This document shows positions 42,556-51,833 of a DNA stretch of 64,000 nucleotides, piece by piece. Below the pieces are notes generated by a model. It saw nothing but the letters and a program-made list of their open reading frames with translations, was not told the origin of the DNA and did no database searches. Position numbers and translations under genes: made by a program. The stretch is from a virus. Positions within the stretch are counted from its first letter, which is position 1; each line of letters starts with the position of its first letter. The DNA lies in IMG/VR virus record IMGVR_UViG_3300042691_033065, positions 1 to 64,000 of that record; one strand, written 5' to 3'.

Positions 42556-44394
42556 TCAAGAAAAATTGACTGACTTAAAGTTCTTTACTCTAACTGTTAT
42601 GTCCTTACCGGGAAATCTAATTTGGTAAGTTTGGTTTGGTTCCGCAAATAAAGTATCGTCAATTAATTCAATTTGTCTTGTTTCAGGGTCAGAGTATCTT
42701 TGTGAAGTTTGAGATGAGGAATATTGACCTCCAACCAAATTATAGAATGTAATATTCGCTAATGTAATAACCCCATTTTCATTCTGAATTTGTCTTCTCA
42801 ATTCTGAAACATAAACATTCTCACCCATCTGTCTGTTCAATGGACTAAAGAAGTTTGTTACAATATTAATCACTTGAGATATTAAAGCTCCTTGATTTTG
42901 ACTACTATCTAATACAACTTCAATTATTATTGAAAGGTCAACCACATTTGCCGACATAACTGATATGTAATCATTCAACATTCTGTAATTAGACAAATAA
43001 TTAGCAACATTATTTTTCAAAGTATTTGAGATGACCTCGGTTAGATTACCTGTCTCATCGTAAGCCAACATTTGAATTTTAATTTTATTATTTTCTTCGG
43101 TAATCGCCACTTTAGCCGGTGCCCCGAATTGTGACGGCATTGTTCTTATGATTGAATCATAGTCATTTACAGTCACTGCTCTGTTTTGAGCAGCAAAATT
43201 AAATCCTACTAAATTTCTAACCTCTTCAACCGTTGGTATATTCGCACCACCTATGGCCGCCGTCACATTGTTACATTTTAATGAATTAACAACACTCGTA
43301 TTAACTGAAGAAGATGGACCATTTACGTAAAAAGAAACCGTTCCTATTTGTGTTATTACATTAACACCGACATTACTACTTAATCCCCCTCCAATTCTAT
43401 ACTGAACGAACAATGTTGTATTTGACTTTAACGTACTACCCAAAGCAAAGTTGTTTGAATATTTATACAAATCCAACTTCATCCCGTTTCTCGCAAATTC
43501 TCTTAATTGTTCATCAGCAGATTGACTTCCTCCTCCAAAGGTCATTTTCATATAACCTTCAGGTGTAAATTCGGTAATAAACTTATTAGAAGTTGTGATA
43601 TATTTTCCTACTTTAATACCAGGTGAGTCGGCGGTTTTAGTTGGGTCTTCAACAAAAACTCTATCTTGAGCAAGTGCTTGTACTTCATACCATCTATTAT
43701 CTAAACCTAAAAATTCTTGGGTAGATGGTACACTTGCATACTGTGTTCCATCTTTTAATAAAACACTTGTAACTCCTAACACATTTTTTTCAGGTAAAAA
43801 AACTTCATAAAAAGGTTTCACATCATTTGGTGTAATAACCTTCTTAAATACTTTTGTAATACCGTTAACAACTGTCTCTCTTTTAGTGATTGTATAATTA
43901 ATAAGGATATTATTTGAATCAAAATTTGGTATTACCAACCTGTTTGATGCACCTTCAGCATTAACCGCTGAAGAAAAATCAATGTCATATACAGTTTCAA
44001 AAACTTGTCCGGCGCCATTAACTTGTGACCCTCTTCTTAATATACCGCAATATCTCAAATCTTCTTTATCTCCGAATGCCGGTACCGTAATTGATAAATC
44101 AACTAACGCAACTGATGGTCTTTGTCCTGGTACCTTTAAACCGTAAGTTCTGGCAATATTATATATTGATGACCTCTGTTGAGCGTATTGTAATACTGTT
44201 TCTTGAATACTTCTATCTATGTTGAAGTGGAGGTTGTCGGTTACCGCAGCGTTCAAATCCAACAATACCGAAAACACGGCAGCGTCATTAACATTGTCAA
44301 TGAGGTCGGGGTAATACGTTCTTGTAAAATTAATAAGTTCGGTCCTTATTGCTTCAAAATCCCTGGTGGTATATGATATTTTCTTATTTGCCAT
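42556..44394 (-). CDS. Baseplate wedge protein, gp6/J-like
   Basis: 612 residues (T4 gp6 has 660). The N-terminus (ISYTTRDFEAIRTELINFTR, then YYPDLIDNVNDAAVFSVLLD) is the characteristic start of gp6/baseplate J proteins. The middle has EEVRNLVGFNFAAQNRAVTV, followed by DYDSIIRTMPSQFG, the conserved J-protein ring segment. The C-terminus has the VYVSELRRQIQNENGVITL helix. Such proteins form the inner ring of the baseplate that opens on contraction. The gene lies 6 bases after gp25, the common gp25-gp6 order in contractile systems. Confidence 0.9.
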   Translation of the reverse strand: MANKKISYTTRDFEAIRTELINFTRTYYPDLIDNVNDAAVFSVLLDLNAAVTDNLHFNIDRSIQETVLQYAQQRSSIYNIARTYGLKVPGQRPSVALVDLSITVPAFGDKEDLRYCGILRRGSQVNGAGQVFETVYDIDFSSAVNAEGASNRLVIPNFDSNNILINYTITKRETVVNGITKVFKKVITPNDVKPFYEVFLPEKNVLGVTSVLLKDGTQYASVPSTQEFLGLDNRWYEVQALAQDRVFVEDPTKTADSPGIKVGKYITTSNKFITEFTPEGYMKMTFGGGSQSADEQLREFARNGMKLDLYKYSNNFALGSTLKSNTTLFVQYRIGGGLSSNVGVNVITQIGTVSFYVNGPSSSVNTSVVNSLKCNNVTAAIGGANIPTVEEVRNLVGFNFAAQNRAVTVNDYDSIIRTMPSQFGAPAKVAITEENNKIKIQMLAYDETGNLTEVISNTLKNNVANYLSNYRMLNDYISVMSANVVDLSIIIEVVLDSSQNQGALISQVINIVTNFFSPLNRQMGENVYVSELRRQIQNENGVITLANITFYNLVGGQYSSSQTSQRYSDPETRQIELIDDTLFAEPNQTYQIRFPGKDITVRVKNFKSVNFS

Positions 44395-44400
44395 GTACTA

Positions 44401-44859
44401 TTAAATATTAATTATAACAAAATCACTACTATTAAAAACACTATCTGTAATTGTGTAGTCAATTCTTACAACCGCGGTATGCTCCATTTGACCAATACCC
44501 GGTACTCTATAAACTTTCTGCCCATCATCATTTACGTATTCACCCTTTCCTTCTTCACCTTCAGACGCCGCTTTAACAGAAATTTGAGTGATTGTTAGAT
44601 TAGGTAAATATTCTTGTACCGACTCACGGATTTCCGCCTCTATTTCAGAAAAAGTTGGTCCATCTAATGGCTCAAAAATAAATTCATATAATCTTGTTCC
44701 AAAATCAGGTAAAAAATATCTAGTACCTTTTCTTGTTAAAAGAAGGTGAATTAAATCAGTTCTAATTTCCTCATCTGCGGTTTGAGTTAAAAACAGATAC
44801 TTACCAGTCTGCGAATCCGCAAAAGGAAAATTTATACCGTATGTATTACCTAAAGCCAT
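44401..44859 (-). CDS. Baseplate wedge protein, gp25-like
   Basis: 152 residues (T4 gp25 has 132). It shows the gp25/GPW signature: INFPFADSQTGKYLFLTQTA near the N-terminus, LLLTRKGTRYFLPDFGTRLYE in the middle and EIRESVQEYLPNLTITQISV afterwards. The EPR-like motif of the family is represented by FLPDFG. gp25 nucleates the sheath-baseplate junction. An ATATTTATA-type element is 4 bases upstream of the ATG and overlaps the end of the preceding gene. Confidence 0.92.
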   Translation of the reverse strand: MALGNTYGINFPFADSQTGKYLFLTQTADEEIRTDLIHLLLTRKGTRYFLPDFGTRLYEFIFEPLDGPTFSEIEAEIRESVQEYLPNLTITQISVKAASEGEEGKGEYVNDDGQKVYRVPGIGQMEHTAVVRIDYTITDSVFNSSDFVIINI

Positions 44860-44863
44860 TTAA

Positions 44864-44872
44864 TATAAATAC
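44864..44872 (-). promoter_or_regulatory. GTATTTATA motif before gp25
   Basis: Minus strand GTATTTATA, 4 bases from the gp25 ATG. It overlaps the last base of the upstream gene's stop codon. Confidence 0.4.
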
Positions 44873-45495
44873 TAGTCCGTTTGTTTTATATTATAGTAGT
44901 AACTATCACCATCTTCCGCAACCCACCTATCTGATAAAGTTTCAACAGAAGGTAATTCGGTATCAACTTTTATTTTTTTTGGTTCTATCGGAAACTTATT
45001 TGTTACCCAATTTGAGTCTCTCCAATAAATTCTATTATTTGGTTGGCATAATAAGTAACCGTCATCGGCAATAAGTATGTGCCCACACTTATAATCCGAA
45101 GGTTCGTCCGAATATGGATTTCTATACCAATCAACCGTCATTAAATAAGTTGCCCAAATTTTTGACCCATCCCTTAAAACAACTTCACAGCGTTTTTCAT
45201 ATAAATATTCATACGTGGTTACCGTTACATTCTCTGAAAAACAATCCCATAATTGTTTAAAATGAAAAGGTATGTCATTGGTGGGTTCTTTTAAGAATAT
45301 TTCAGAGATTGGTACTCGTGACCTCATCATACCATAATCGGTCATTACGTGAAATGTTAAAATTTTACCGGCAATTGATTGTATCGCGAAAGCATAGGCT
45401 TTATGAAACTTATTATCATCTTCAGGATTTTTAGTAAAGTGAGAAACCCTCACTAAACATTTAAACAACTCTATGTTCTCATTATAAACTGCCAT
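44872..45495 (-). CDS. Conserved phage protein of unknown function, first gene of the baseplate unit
   Basis: 207 residues, beginning MAVYNENIELFKCLVRVSHF. It has many aromatic and acidic residues, a YYYNIKQTD tail and no recognised motif. It follows the nrdA terminator in the direction of transcription and lies just before gp25, so it heads the baseplate transcription unit. The start is set by the ATG at 45495, which has an ATATTTATA element only 3 bases upstream. A tail-assembly role is possible but not shown. Confidence 0.75.
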   Translation of the reverse strand: MAVYNENIELFKCLVRVSHFTKNPEDDNKFHKAYAFAIQSIAGKILTFHVMTDYGMMRSRVPISEIFLKEPTNDIPFHFKQLWDCFSENVTVTTYEYLYEKRCEVVLRDGSKIWATYLMTVDWYRNPYSDEPSDYKCGHILIADDGYLLCQPNNRIYWRDSNWVTNKFPIEPKKIKVDTELPSVETLSDRWVAEDGDSYYYNIKQTD

Positions 45496-45498
45496 AAC

Positions 45499-45507
45499 TA
45501 TAAATAT
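45499..45507 (-). promoter_or_regulatory. ATATTTATA motif before the 207-residue gene
   Basis: On the minus strand the sequence is ATATTTATA, only 3 bases from the ATG at 45495 and directly after the nrdA terminator in the opposite direction. It is one of about ten copies at gene starts; see the finding on this motif. Confidence 0.45.
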
Positions 45508-45510
45508 CTA

Positions 45511-45540
45511 AAATAAAAAATCCCGATTTCTCGGGATTTT
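45511..45540 (-). terminator. Intrinsic terminator after nrdA
   Basis: Read on the minus strand, a 10-bp stem (AAAATCCCGA / TCGGGATTTT) closes a GAAA tetraloop and is followed by TTTTTTATTTT. It begins 4 bases after the nrdA stop and ends the nucleotide/replication unit before the baseplate unit. Confidence 0.85.
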
Positions 45541-45543
45541 GTA

Positions 45544-47976
45544 CTATGATGAACATCCGAAACATTCGAAATCGGAGTTCGCTGGTTTTGGTGGTAAATT
45601 CATACTACTATAATCAACCTTTGGTGGTTCAGGTGTTACATTTGGTTTTGTTGTTTTTGATATATCAACTGCCAAGTGTTTAGCCCCTGTTGAAATCGCC
45701 TTTGTTCTAACATAGTAACAAAGTGTTTTCAATCCCCTTTCCCAACTATAAAAATGTGATGATGAAATCTTTGACAAAGATGGATTTCCCATGTAGATAT
45801 TCATTGACTGTGATTGGTCAATAAATGGTCCTCTGTCTGATGCCATCTCAATCAATTCTTTTTGAGATATTTCCCAAATTGTTTTATACTTTGGGATTAA
45901 GTGTTCAATTCTTTTAACTTTTTTGTTGTATTGTCTGTCTTCGGGGTCAAGGTAATTATTGAAGTTAATACCTTGAATGGACCCTTCGTTTAAAATTATC
46001 TCATTCTTTAGGTCTTCACACCAAATACCCAACTTTTCAAAGTCGTTAATCAAATACTTATTAACAATCATGATTTCTCCCCCAACAACTCGTCTGTTAA
46101 AAATAGCCGAGTGAGCCGGTTCTGTCATTTCATACGACCCTGTAATTTTTGCCGATGACGCCACAGGCATTTGAGCCGTGAATAGAGAGTTACAAACTCC
46201 ATAATCTTTAACTTCTTCTTTTAATGAATTCCAGTTCCACCTTCCTGAAAGTTCAGACTCAGTTAATCCCCACATATCGAATTGAAATACTCCTTTTGAC
46301 ATTGGTGAGTCGTTGAAATAATTGTAGGGTTTGTATTCTCCTGACTTACAGAGAGAGCAACTTTCAGTTACCGACGCAAAATAAATTGTTTCAAAAATTT
46401 CTTTATTAAGCTTACGAGCTTCTTCTGACGTAAAAATATAATCCATCAAATAGAATACGTCGGCAAGTCCTTGAGTACCTATAGCAATTGCTCTCTGTTC
46501 TAAACCGCCCTTACGTCCTTTTTCTGTTGAGTAGCTATTAATATCAACAACTTTGTTTAGAGCTCTTACTACTTTGCGAGTTTCTTCATATAAAAGTTGG
46601 TGATTGAATTCTCCATCTTTAACAAAGTTCTTCAATACCATTGAAGACAATGTACAAATTGCTGTTGTATTTTCATCAGTATATTGGTAAATCTCATTAC
46701 AAAGGTTTGATTGTTTAATAACACCAATGTTTTGGTGATTGGTCTTTTTGTTGGCGTTATCTTTAGAACACAGATATGGTACTCCAGTTTCAATTTGAGA
46801 TTCAATAATTTTTGACCAAACTTCTTGGGCTTTAACTTTTTTACCAAGGCCCATATTAACCGCCTTATTATAATTTTCATCATATTCTGTTCCAAAACAT
46901 TCTTGTAGTGGCTTTAATCCTGACTTTGTGATGTCATTAGGACAGAACAAATACCAATCATCATTCTCTTTAACTGCTTTCATGAAGTTATCAGGTAACC
47001 AAAGAGCCGTGAATAAATCTCGAGCCCTCAATTCTTCAGCACCGGTATTCTTTTTAATATCTAAAAGGTCAAAAATGTCTTTATGCCAAGGCTCAAGATA
47101 AATTGCCGCGGAGCCAGGACGACGACCTTGTTGATTGAAGAAGCGAAGTGATTCATTAACAATCTTTAGATACTTCAGAAGTCCTCCTGCGTATCCACCT
47201 GATGATGAAATACGACTTTCCTTACTACGAATGTTTGACATTGAAAGTCCGATACCAGCGGCGTCAGATGAATAAGTTGAGATATCTCTCATTGTATTCA
47301 AAAGACCTTCTCTTGAGTCAGAATCGTTATAATGAAGAACACAAGAGGCAAGTTGTGGTACTTTTGTACCGGCGTTAATCATAATAGGAGTTGCCGGTGA
47401 TATAAGTTGGCTTGACAAGGACTTGTAATATTCCACCGCCTGTTCAAATGACTTTGTCACCCAAAGAGCCACACGCATATACATATGTTGTGGTCTTTCA
47501 ACAGTTTCACCACTTGGTAACTTTAACAGATACATTTCTTGTAGTGACCTCCAAGCGAAGTAGTCAAAGTTATAATCATTATCGTGATTGATAACCTCAT
47601 CAATGTTACTTGGTCCGTATAATTCAATGGTTTCCATCAACTTATCATTAATAATACCATCAACGTGTAATGTATGCATTGTATTTGAGAAACTTGGGCT
47701 AGTTTCTTTATGATAAGCAGAAATTGCCACCGATGAAGCAAGACGAGAATAATCATGGTGACTACCAGTATAAGCAGCTGCTATTTCATAGACCAATTTG
47801 TCCAATTCTTTTGTGGTAATCTCGCCTTCAGTTGGTACTGAAGTGATTACCTTAATAAAAATCTCATCAGAATTAACATTCAAACCTTTAGCAGCTCGCT
47901 TAATTCTATTGTAAATTTTCTGTGGGTTAAACGACGCATCGTCTCCACTACGTTTCTTAATTTTTAGTGACATCAT
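45544..47976 (-). CDS. nrdA: Class I ribonucleoside-diphosphate reductase, large (catalytic) subunit
   Basis: 810 residues. It reduces ribonucleoside diphosphates to deoxyribonucleotides. An N-terminal ATP-cone (KKRSGDDASFNPQKIYNRIK) occupies about residues 5-95 and would give dATP/ATP overall control. Active-site residues are in place: the Cys of QLASCVLH near residue 212, NLCNEI near 424-429 (Asn, thiyl-radical Cys and Glu) and AICTLSSMV near 440 (partner Cys). The tail ends FECFGCSS, a C-x-x-C redox pair for reactivation by thioredoxin or glutaredoxin. The protein starts MMSL, so either of two adjacent ATGs may be used. nrdB lies 19 bases upstream. An intrinsic terminator follows. Confidence 0.97.
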   Translation of the reverse strand: MMSLKIKKRSGDDASFNPQKIYNRIKRAAKGLNVNSDEIFIKVITSVPTEGEITTKELDKLVYEIAAAYTGSHHDYSRLASSVAISAYHKETSPSFSNTMHTLHVDGIINDKLMETIELYGPSNIDEVINHDNDYNFDYFAWRSLQEMYLLKLPSGETVERPQHMYMRVALWVTKSFEQAVEYYKSLSSQLISPATPIMINAGTKVPQLASCVLHYNDSDSREGLLNTMRDISTYSSDAAGIGLSMSNIRSKESRISSSGGYAGGLLKYLKIVNESLRFFNQQGRRPGSAAIYLEPWHKDIFDLLDIKKNTGAEELRARDLFTALWLPDNFMKAVKENDDWYLFCPNDITKSGLKPLQECFGTEYDENYNKAVNMGLGKKVKAQEVWSKIIESQIETGVPYLCSKDNANKKTNHQNIGVIKQSNLCNEIYQYTDENTTAICTLSSMVLKNFVKDGEFNHQLLYEETRKVVRALNKVVDINSYSTEKGRKGGLEQRAIAIGTQGLADVFYLMDYIFTSEEARKLNKEIFETIYFASVTESCSLCKSGEYKPYNYFNDSPMSKGVFQFDMWGLTESELSGRWNWNSLKEEVKDYGVCNSLFTAQMPVASSAKITGSYEMTEPAHSAIFNRRVVGGEIMIVNKYLINDFEKLGIWCEDLKNEIILNEGSIQGINFNNYLDPEDRQYNKKVKRIEHLIPKYKTIWEISQKELIEMASDRGPFIDQSQSMNIYMGNPSLSKISSSHFYSWERGLKTLCYYVRTKAISTGAKHLAVDISKTTKPNVTPEPPKVDYSSMNLPPKPANSDFECFGCSS

Positions 47977-47995
47977 AGTTTATAAAAATAACAAA

Positions 47996-48943
47996 TTAAA
48001 AGTCGTCGGTAAAGGACAAAGTTTCATTCAACTTTGCTTTTTGATATTCAACAGTTCTAGATTCAAAGAAATTACCCTTTGTTTCTACTGCAATCTGCTC
48101 CATAAATTTAAATGGTTGTTCAACATTAAAATGTTTCTTACAACCAAACTTAACGAGTAGTCCATCAACTACAAATTCAAGGTATTGCTTCATTAGATTT
48201 GAATTCATACCAATAAGTGAAACTGGTAATGATTCTGTAATAAATTCTTTTTCAATCTCCAAAGCTGACAATAGAATTTCTTTAATTCTTTTTTCACTTG
48301 GTTTGTTTTCTACGTGATTGTTTAACAAATGAATTGCGAAGTCACAATGTAGATTTTCATCTTTAAAGATAAGTGAGTTTGCGTTACACAAACCCTGCAT
48401 CAGTCCTCTTGATTTCAACCAAAATATTGAGCAAAACGACCCCGAAAAGAATATACCTTCAACCGCCGCAAAGGCAACTAACCTTTCCTGAAAGGATGCA
48501 TTTGTAATCCATTCCAAAGCCCATTTTGCTTTCTTTTGTACCGCAGGTAATCTGTCAATAGCATGAAAACACTCGTCTTTCTCTTTTGGATTTGAAACAT
48601 AGGTGTCAATCAAAAGTGAATACATCAAACTGTGGATATTTTCCATAGCTAATTGAATCCCGTAGAAAAATTTTGCTTCGGGATACTGAACTTCACGATA
48701 GAAGTTCTCCGCTAAGTTTTCATTAACAATACCGTCAGATGCCGCAAAGAATGATAAAACATTCTTAACGAAGTATTGTTCATTTTCGGATAGATTTTGC
48801 CAGTCTCTGATGTCACCTGACAAATCTACCTCTTCAGCCGTCCAAAATGCGGCTTGGTGCATTTTATAAAACTCCCAAATATCGTTATGCTCGATAGGAA
48901 ATATTACAAACCTATTTGGGTTTTCTACTAAAATCTTCTCCAT
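47996..48943 (-). CDS. nrdB: Class I ribonucleotide reductase, small (radical) subunit, eukaryote-like subtype
   Basis: 315 residues. It generates the tyrosyl radical used by NrdA. Di-iron ligands and radical residue are all visible: [10 protein letters not shown] (Asp), [28 protein letters not shown] (Glu, His and the radical Tyr), [11 protein letters not shown] (Glu) and DENLHCDFA (Glu and His). The C-terminal peptide SFTDDF resembles the FTLDADF-type tail of eukaryotic and Bacteroidota R2 proteins, which docks on the large subunit. The start is 5 bases after the helicase stop, and nrdA follows after 19 bases. Confidence 0.97.
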   Translation of the reverse strand: MEKILVENPNRFVIFPIEHNDIWEFYKMHQAAFWTAEEVDLSGDIRDWQNLSENEQYFVKNVLSFFAASDGIVNENLAENFYREVQYPEAKFFYGIQLAMENIHSLMYSLLIDTYVSNPKEKDECFHAIDRLPAVQKKAKWALEWITNASFQERLVAFAAVEGIFFSGSFCSIFWLKSRGLMQGLCNANSLIFKDENLHCDFAIHLLNNHVENKPSEKRIKEILLSALEIEKEFITESLPVSLIGMNSNLMKQYLEFVVDGLLVKFGCKKHFNVEQPFKFMEQIAVETKGNFFESRTVEYQKAKLNETLSFTDDF

Positions 48944-48948
48944 ATTAA

Positions 48949-50331
48949 TTAATTATTTTGTTGTTCTCTTTGTTTTCTTTTTTCAAGCAAATCTTTAATT
49001 CGCTGCCTGTTGTTTTCTTCTTTCTGTTCTTCAAGTCCCAAGAATGTTACTGAACTTTCAGTGTCAATCTCTAACATACCATTATCGAACTTACAGTTTT
49101 CGAACACAATACCATCGTCACCAATTCTTGATTTAGTAATGGCAATAGTTGCAAGTTTCATCTCCTTTTGTTGTAAGGTTTTCGCCACCGATATAATAAC
49201 GTGACCAACCTGTGCCTTCTTGATAGAACCTCCCATTTGGTCCGTGGTTACAACTTCAGAGGAGATAGAACTTCTATTACCTTGAGTAGCGGTCCATCCC
49301 ACAAGATTTAATTCGTGACACATCGCCTCAAATCCTCTCATAACTGAACCTTCACTCTTCCATTCATCACCCAAATTCTTATCTGGTACAATACAATCGA
49401 TATAATCCAAAACTACCATATCCAACTTTAAACCATCTGCAATCATCTTACGAAGTTGATTTTTGATTTGAAGCATTGTCAAAGTATCTGAAGGTAACTT
49501 TTTAAGTATAAGTTTATTTTCCATTTTACTTTGTACTTCACGAACCTTATCCATCACCTCGTCTTTCTTATTTGACAACTCATCAGGATGGACCTTTGTC
49601 CATAAAGTAATATGCTTACGTTGGATAATTTTTGGGTTATCCTCGAAAAATATTTGAAGTACGTTATATCCCAAGTTAAATGAATGGTTTGCTATTTTGG
49701 TTAAGAAAGTTGATTTACCAACTCCCGTGGGTGCTAATATAACTCCCAATTCTCCTTTGGCCAAACCTCCTTTCAACAATCTGTCGATACCCGGTATTCC
49801 CATAGGGATAGGGTGACGATAATCCTCATTTAACACATCATCGAGATTAGAGAACACATCAGCCATACCATCTTCTCTTTCACCAACTTGTAACGCTTCT
49901 CTGACCAACTCTTCAAGTTTGTCATAACTCTCAAATTCACCACCATCAATTACTTTTTGAGCTTTCGTAATCGCCTTTTGTAATTCTTGTTGTTTACAGA
50001 ATTTGAGAGCCTTTTCTTGAACAAACTGTGAACCTTCGATTTGCACTTCCTTAATCTTGGTTATGGTATCCAAAACAATTTTAGATGCCAACTCTTGTTG
50101 TAACTCCGCCTTTGTTATTTGTTCTAACGTATCGAAAGTAGGTACGTGTTCGTACTTTGAGTGATACTCCCTAATCATTTGAATTATGATTTTGAAGTAC
50201 TTGTTTTCGAAATACTGTTGTTCTATAACGTCAATGATGGACCTTCCAAAATCCTTATCTACGATAATTTGATTTAATAATTGAACCTGAAAAGAAGACC
50301 CTAAATAATCGAAATTTTTGTTTGACGCCAT
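48949..50331 (-). CDS. Replicative DNA helicase, DnaB/gp41-like
   Basis: 460 residues. It unwinds DNA 5'-3' ahead of the replisome and recruits the primase. An N-terminal helical domain is followed by a RecA-type core: [20 protein letters not shown] (motif H1 lead-in), APTGVGKST (Walker A, ~199-207), [12 protein letters not shown] (Walker B, ~300), TQGNR and [10 protein letters not shown] (arginine-finger region). A charged Gln/Arg-rich tail ends the protein. Length matches T4 gp41 (475). A GATAAATAT-type element on the plus strand (ATATTTATC on the coding strand) lies 21 bases upstream. Confidence 0.93.
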   Translation of the reverse strand: MASNKNFDYLGSSFQVQLLNQIIVDKDFGRSIIDVIEQQYFENKYFKIIIQMIREYHSKYEHVPTFDTLEQITKAELQQELASKIVLDTITKIKEVQIEGSQFVQEKALKFCKQQELQKAITKAQKVIDGGEFESYDKLEELVREALQVGEREDGMADVFSNLDDVLNEDYRHPIPMGIPGIDRLLKGGLAKGELGVILAPTGVGKSTFLTKIANHSFNLGYNVLQIFFEDNPKIIQRKHITLWTKVHPDELSNKKDEVMDKVREVQSKMENKLILKKLPSDTLTMLQIKNQLRKMIADGLKLDMVVLDYIDCIVPDKNLGDEWKSEGSVMRGFEAMCHELNLVGWTATQGNRSSISSEVVTTDQMGGSIKKAQVGHVIISVAKTLQQKEMKLATIAITKSRIGDDGIVFENCKFDNGMLEIDTESSVTFLGLEEQKEENNRQRIKDLLEKRKQREQQNN

Positions 50332-50352
50332 GAGAAATATATTGTTGTGTTA

Positions 50353-50361
50353 GATAAATAT
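50353..50361 (-). promoter_or_regulatory. ATATTTATC motif before the helicase gene
   Basis: Minus strand ATATTTATC, 21 bases from the ATG at 50331. It touches the stop of the upstream gene. Confidence 0.35.
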
Positions 50362-50813
50362 TAGTGTTTCAAAGTAATTCCGGCGTACTCGTAAGATAAT
50401 TTTTTTGACGAAAAGATGTCAGTTAAAGTTGAAAGTAGAGTTTTTATGTGTGGGCGGATATCCACGGTATATCTTATTTTAGGTGGGAAAACTTTGGCAT
50501 CAATCTGATGCTGACAAATTGTCATGTCACCTTGTTTAATAAAGATGTTAAAGTGTTCGGGACCATCAGTATATGATGTGTCCAACACTGCCGGATTACT
50601 CTGAATTTCATAAGAGTGTTCAAGCATATAATCAATTGTTTTCATCTTCAATTGATGCATAAACATTCCTTTGAATTCGGCGAGATACTCAATTAACTCG
50701 GCTGAAAATTTAGCCGTGGGATTGTAATCTCTTACGTTAAAAAATCTTTGAACGATGATGTTATCATTTACCATCATCAAGAATTCCAATTTGGTTGAAT
50801 CTTGTTCTTTCAT
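50361..50813 (-). CDS. Conserved phage protein of unknown function in the replication unit
   Basis: 150 residues: KLEFLMMVNDNIIVQRFFNV near the N-terminus, then DIRPHIKTLLSTLTDIFSSK near the C-terminus. No motif was recognised. It sits between the FEN-type nuclease (4 bases away) and the helicase (29 bases away) and is co-transcribed with them, so a replication-accessory role is plausible but unproven. Confidence 0.75.
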   Translation of the reverse strand: MKEQDSTKLEFLMMVNDNIIVQRFFNVRDYNPTAKFSAELIEYLAEFKGMFMHQLKMKTIDYMLEHSYEIQSNPAVLDTSYTDGPEHFNIFIKQGDMTICQHQIDAKVFPPKIRYTVDIRPHIKTLLSTLTDIFSSKKLSYEYAGITLKH

Positions 50814-50817
50814 AAAA

Positions 50818-51822
50818 TTACTTTTTTGTTTTAAATTGCTTTTTTTCTTTTCTTGTTAGTTTCATAAACGGTTTAACGAAATTAACCCATGCTTCGTCAT
50901 GTTTTGGGAGGAATTTAAAGAACCCATCTTCCATCATCATTCTAATGAGGTTTCTGTGTCCCCTTCCTTCGGGGTCTAAAGTTTCACGATAATAAAGTTC
51001 GACTAATTCCTTACCTTCTTCTGTGATTAACGGATTAGATAAATCAACGATTTTGTTGTTAATCTCAAAAAATTCATTTCCATAGATACCTGTTTTTGTT
51101 TTACCTGAAAGTAAGTTTTGTAACGCTTTGTTGTCTTTGTCCTCGGTCAATAAAACCTCGGCCCTTGTTAAAATATCGTTATAAGTAACCTCACGGTCAA
51201 GAATTTCAGGAAATAATTTCAATAAAGTTTTCTCCCCCAAATAATAGATACCATCAATATTATCTGATTTGTCACCAGATATTATTTTATATGTTTTTAC
51301 ATTATAGTGCGGAATTTCCGCATCTTGTAACTTAATATAGTCACCCTTTTTATATGTCAATCTCTTATTAGGTGAGTATAGGGAAACGTTATCAGATATT
51401 AACTGTGTGAGGTCCCTGTCACCCGAGAAAATGGTTATAACTTCATCGTTTGCGATTTGACAGTAATAGGCGATAAGGTCATCCGCCTCATTGTTATTAA
51501 TATCAACCTGACGAACAAACATCTCCTCGAGATATTGTTTTACCCTATGTTTTTGTTCGTAAAATGAATCTTCTTTAAAGTCCTGACCAGGTTTTCTGTT
51601 CTCCTTGTATTGGGGGTAAATGATTTTACGAGCCAATGAGCTCCCTTCCCCATCCCAAAACACAACAACCTTATCGAAGTTTTCTTCCTCAATAAAACGT
51701 CGGGTGGTATTCAGAAAATGCCAAATACCCCCGACGTGTCTGTTTTCGTGAAAGAAATCTTTCACACCATGAAATCCTATCTTTAATAGATTGTTTCCGT
51801 CAATTAATAATGTTTTGGTCAA
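50818..51822 (-). CDS. FEN-type 5'-3' exonuclease / RNase H (T4 RNase H-like)
   Basis: 334 residues. It removes RNA primers and 5' flaps from Okazaki fragments. Metal-binding acidic motifs are visible in order: LLIDGNNLLK (Asp near residue 8), VVFWDGEGS (~58), QYKENRKPG (substrate arginine), NNEADDLIAYY (~112-120), FSGDRDLTQLI (~134-142) and ISGDKSDNIDGI (helix-hairpin-helix lead, ~185). T4 RNase H has 305 residues. Start and stop are within 15 bases of uvsX and the 150-residue gene. Confidence 0.92.
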   Translation of the reverse strand: MTKTLLIDGNNLLKIGFHGVKDFFHENRHVGGIWHFLNTTRRFIEEENFDKVVVFWDGEGSSLARKIIYPQYKENRKPGQDFKEDSFYEQKHRVKQYLEEMFVRQVDINNNEADDLIAYYCQIANDEVITIFSGDRDLTQLISDNVSLYSPNKRLTYKKGDYIKLQDAEIPHYNVKTYKIISGDKSDNIDGIYYLGEKTLLKLFPEILDREVTYNDILTRAEVLLTEDKDNKALQNLLSGKTKTGIYGNEFFEINNKIVDLSNPLITEEGKELVELYYRETLDPEGRGHRNLIRMMMEDGFFKFLPKHDEAWVNFVKPFMKLTRKEKKQFKTKK

Positions 51823-51833
51823 CTTGTAGTTTA

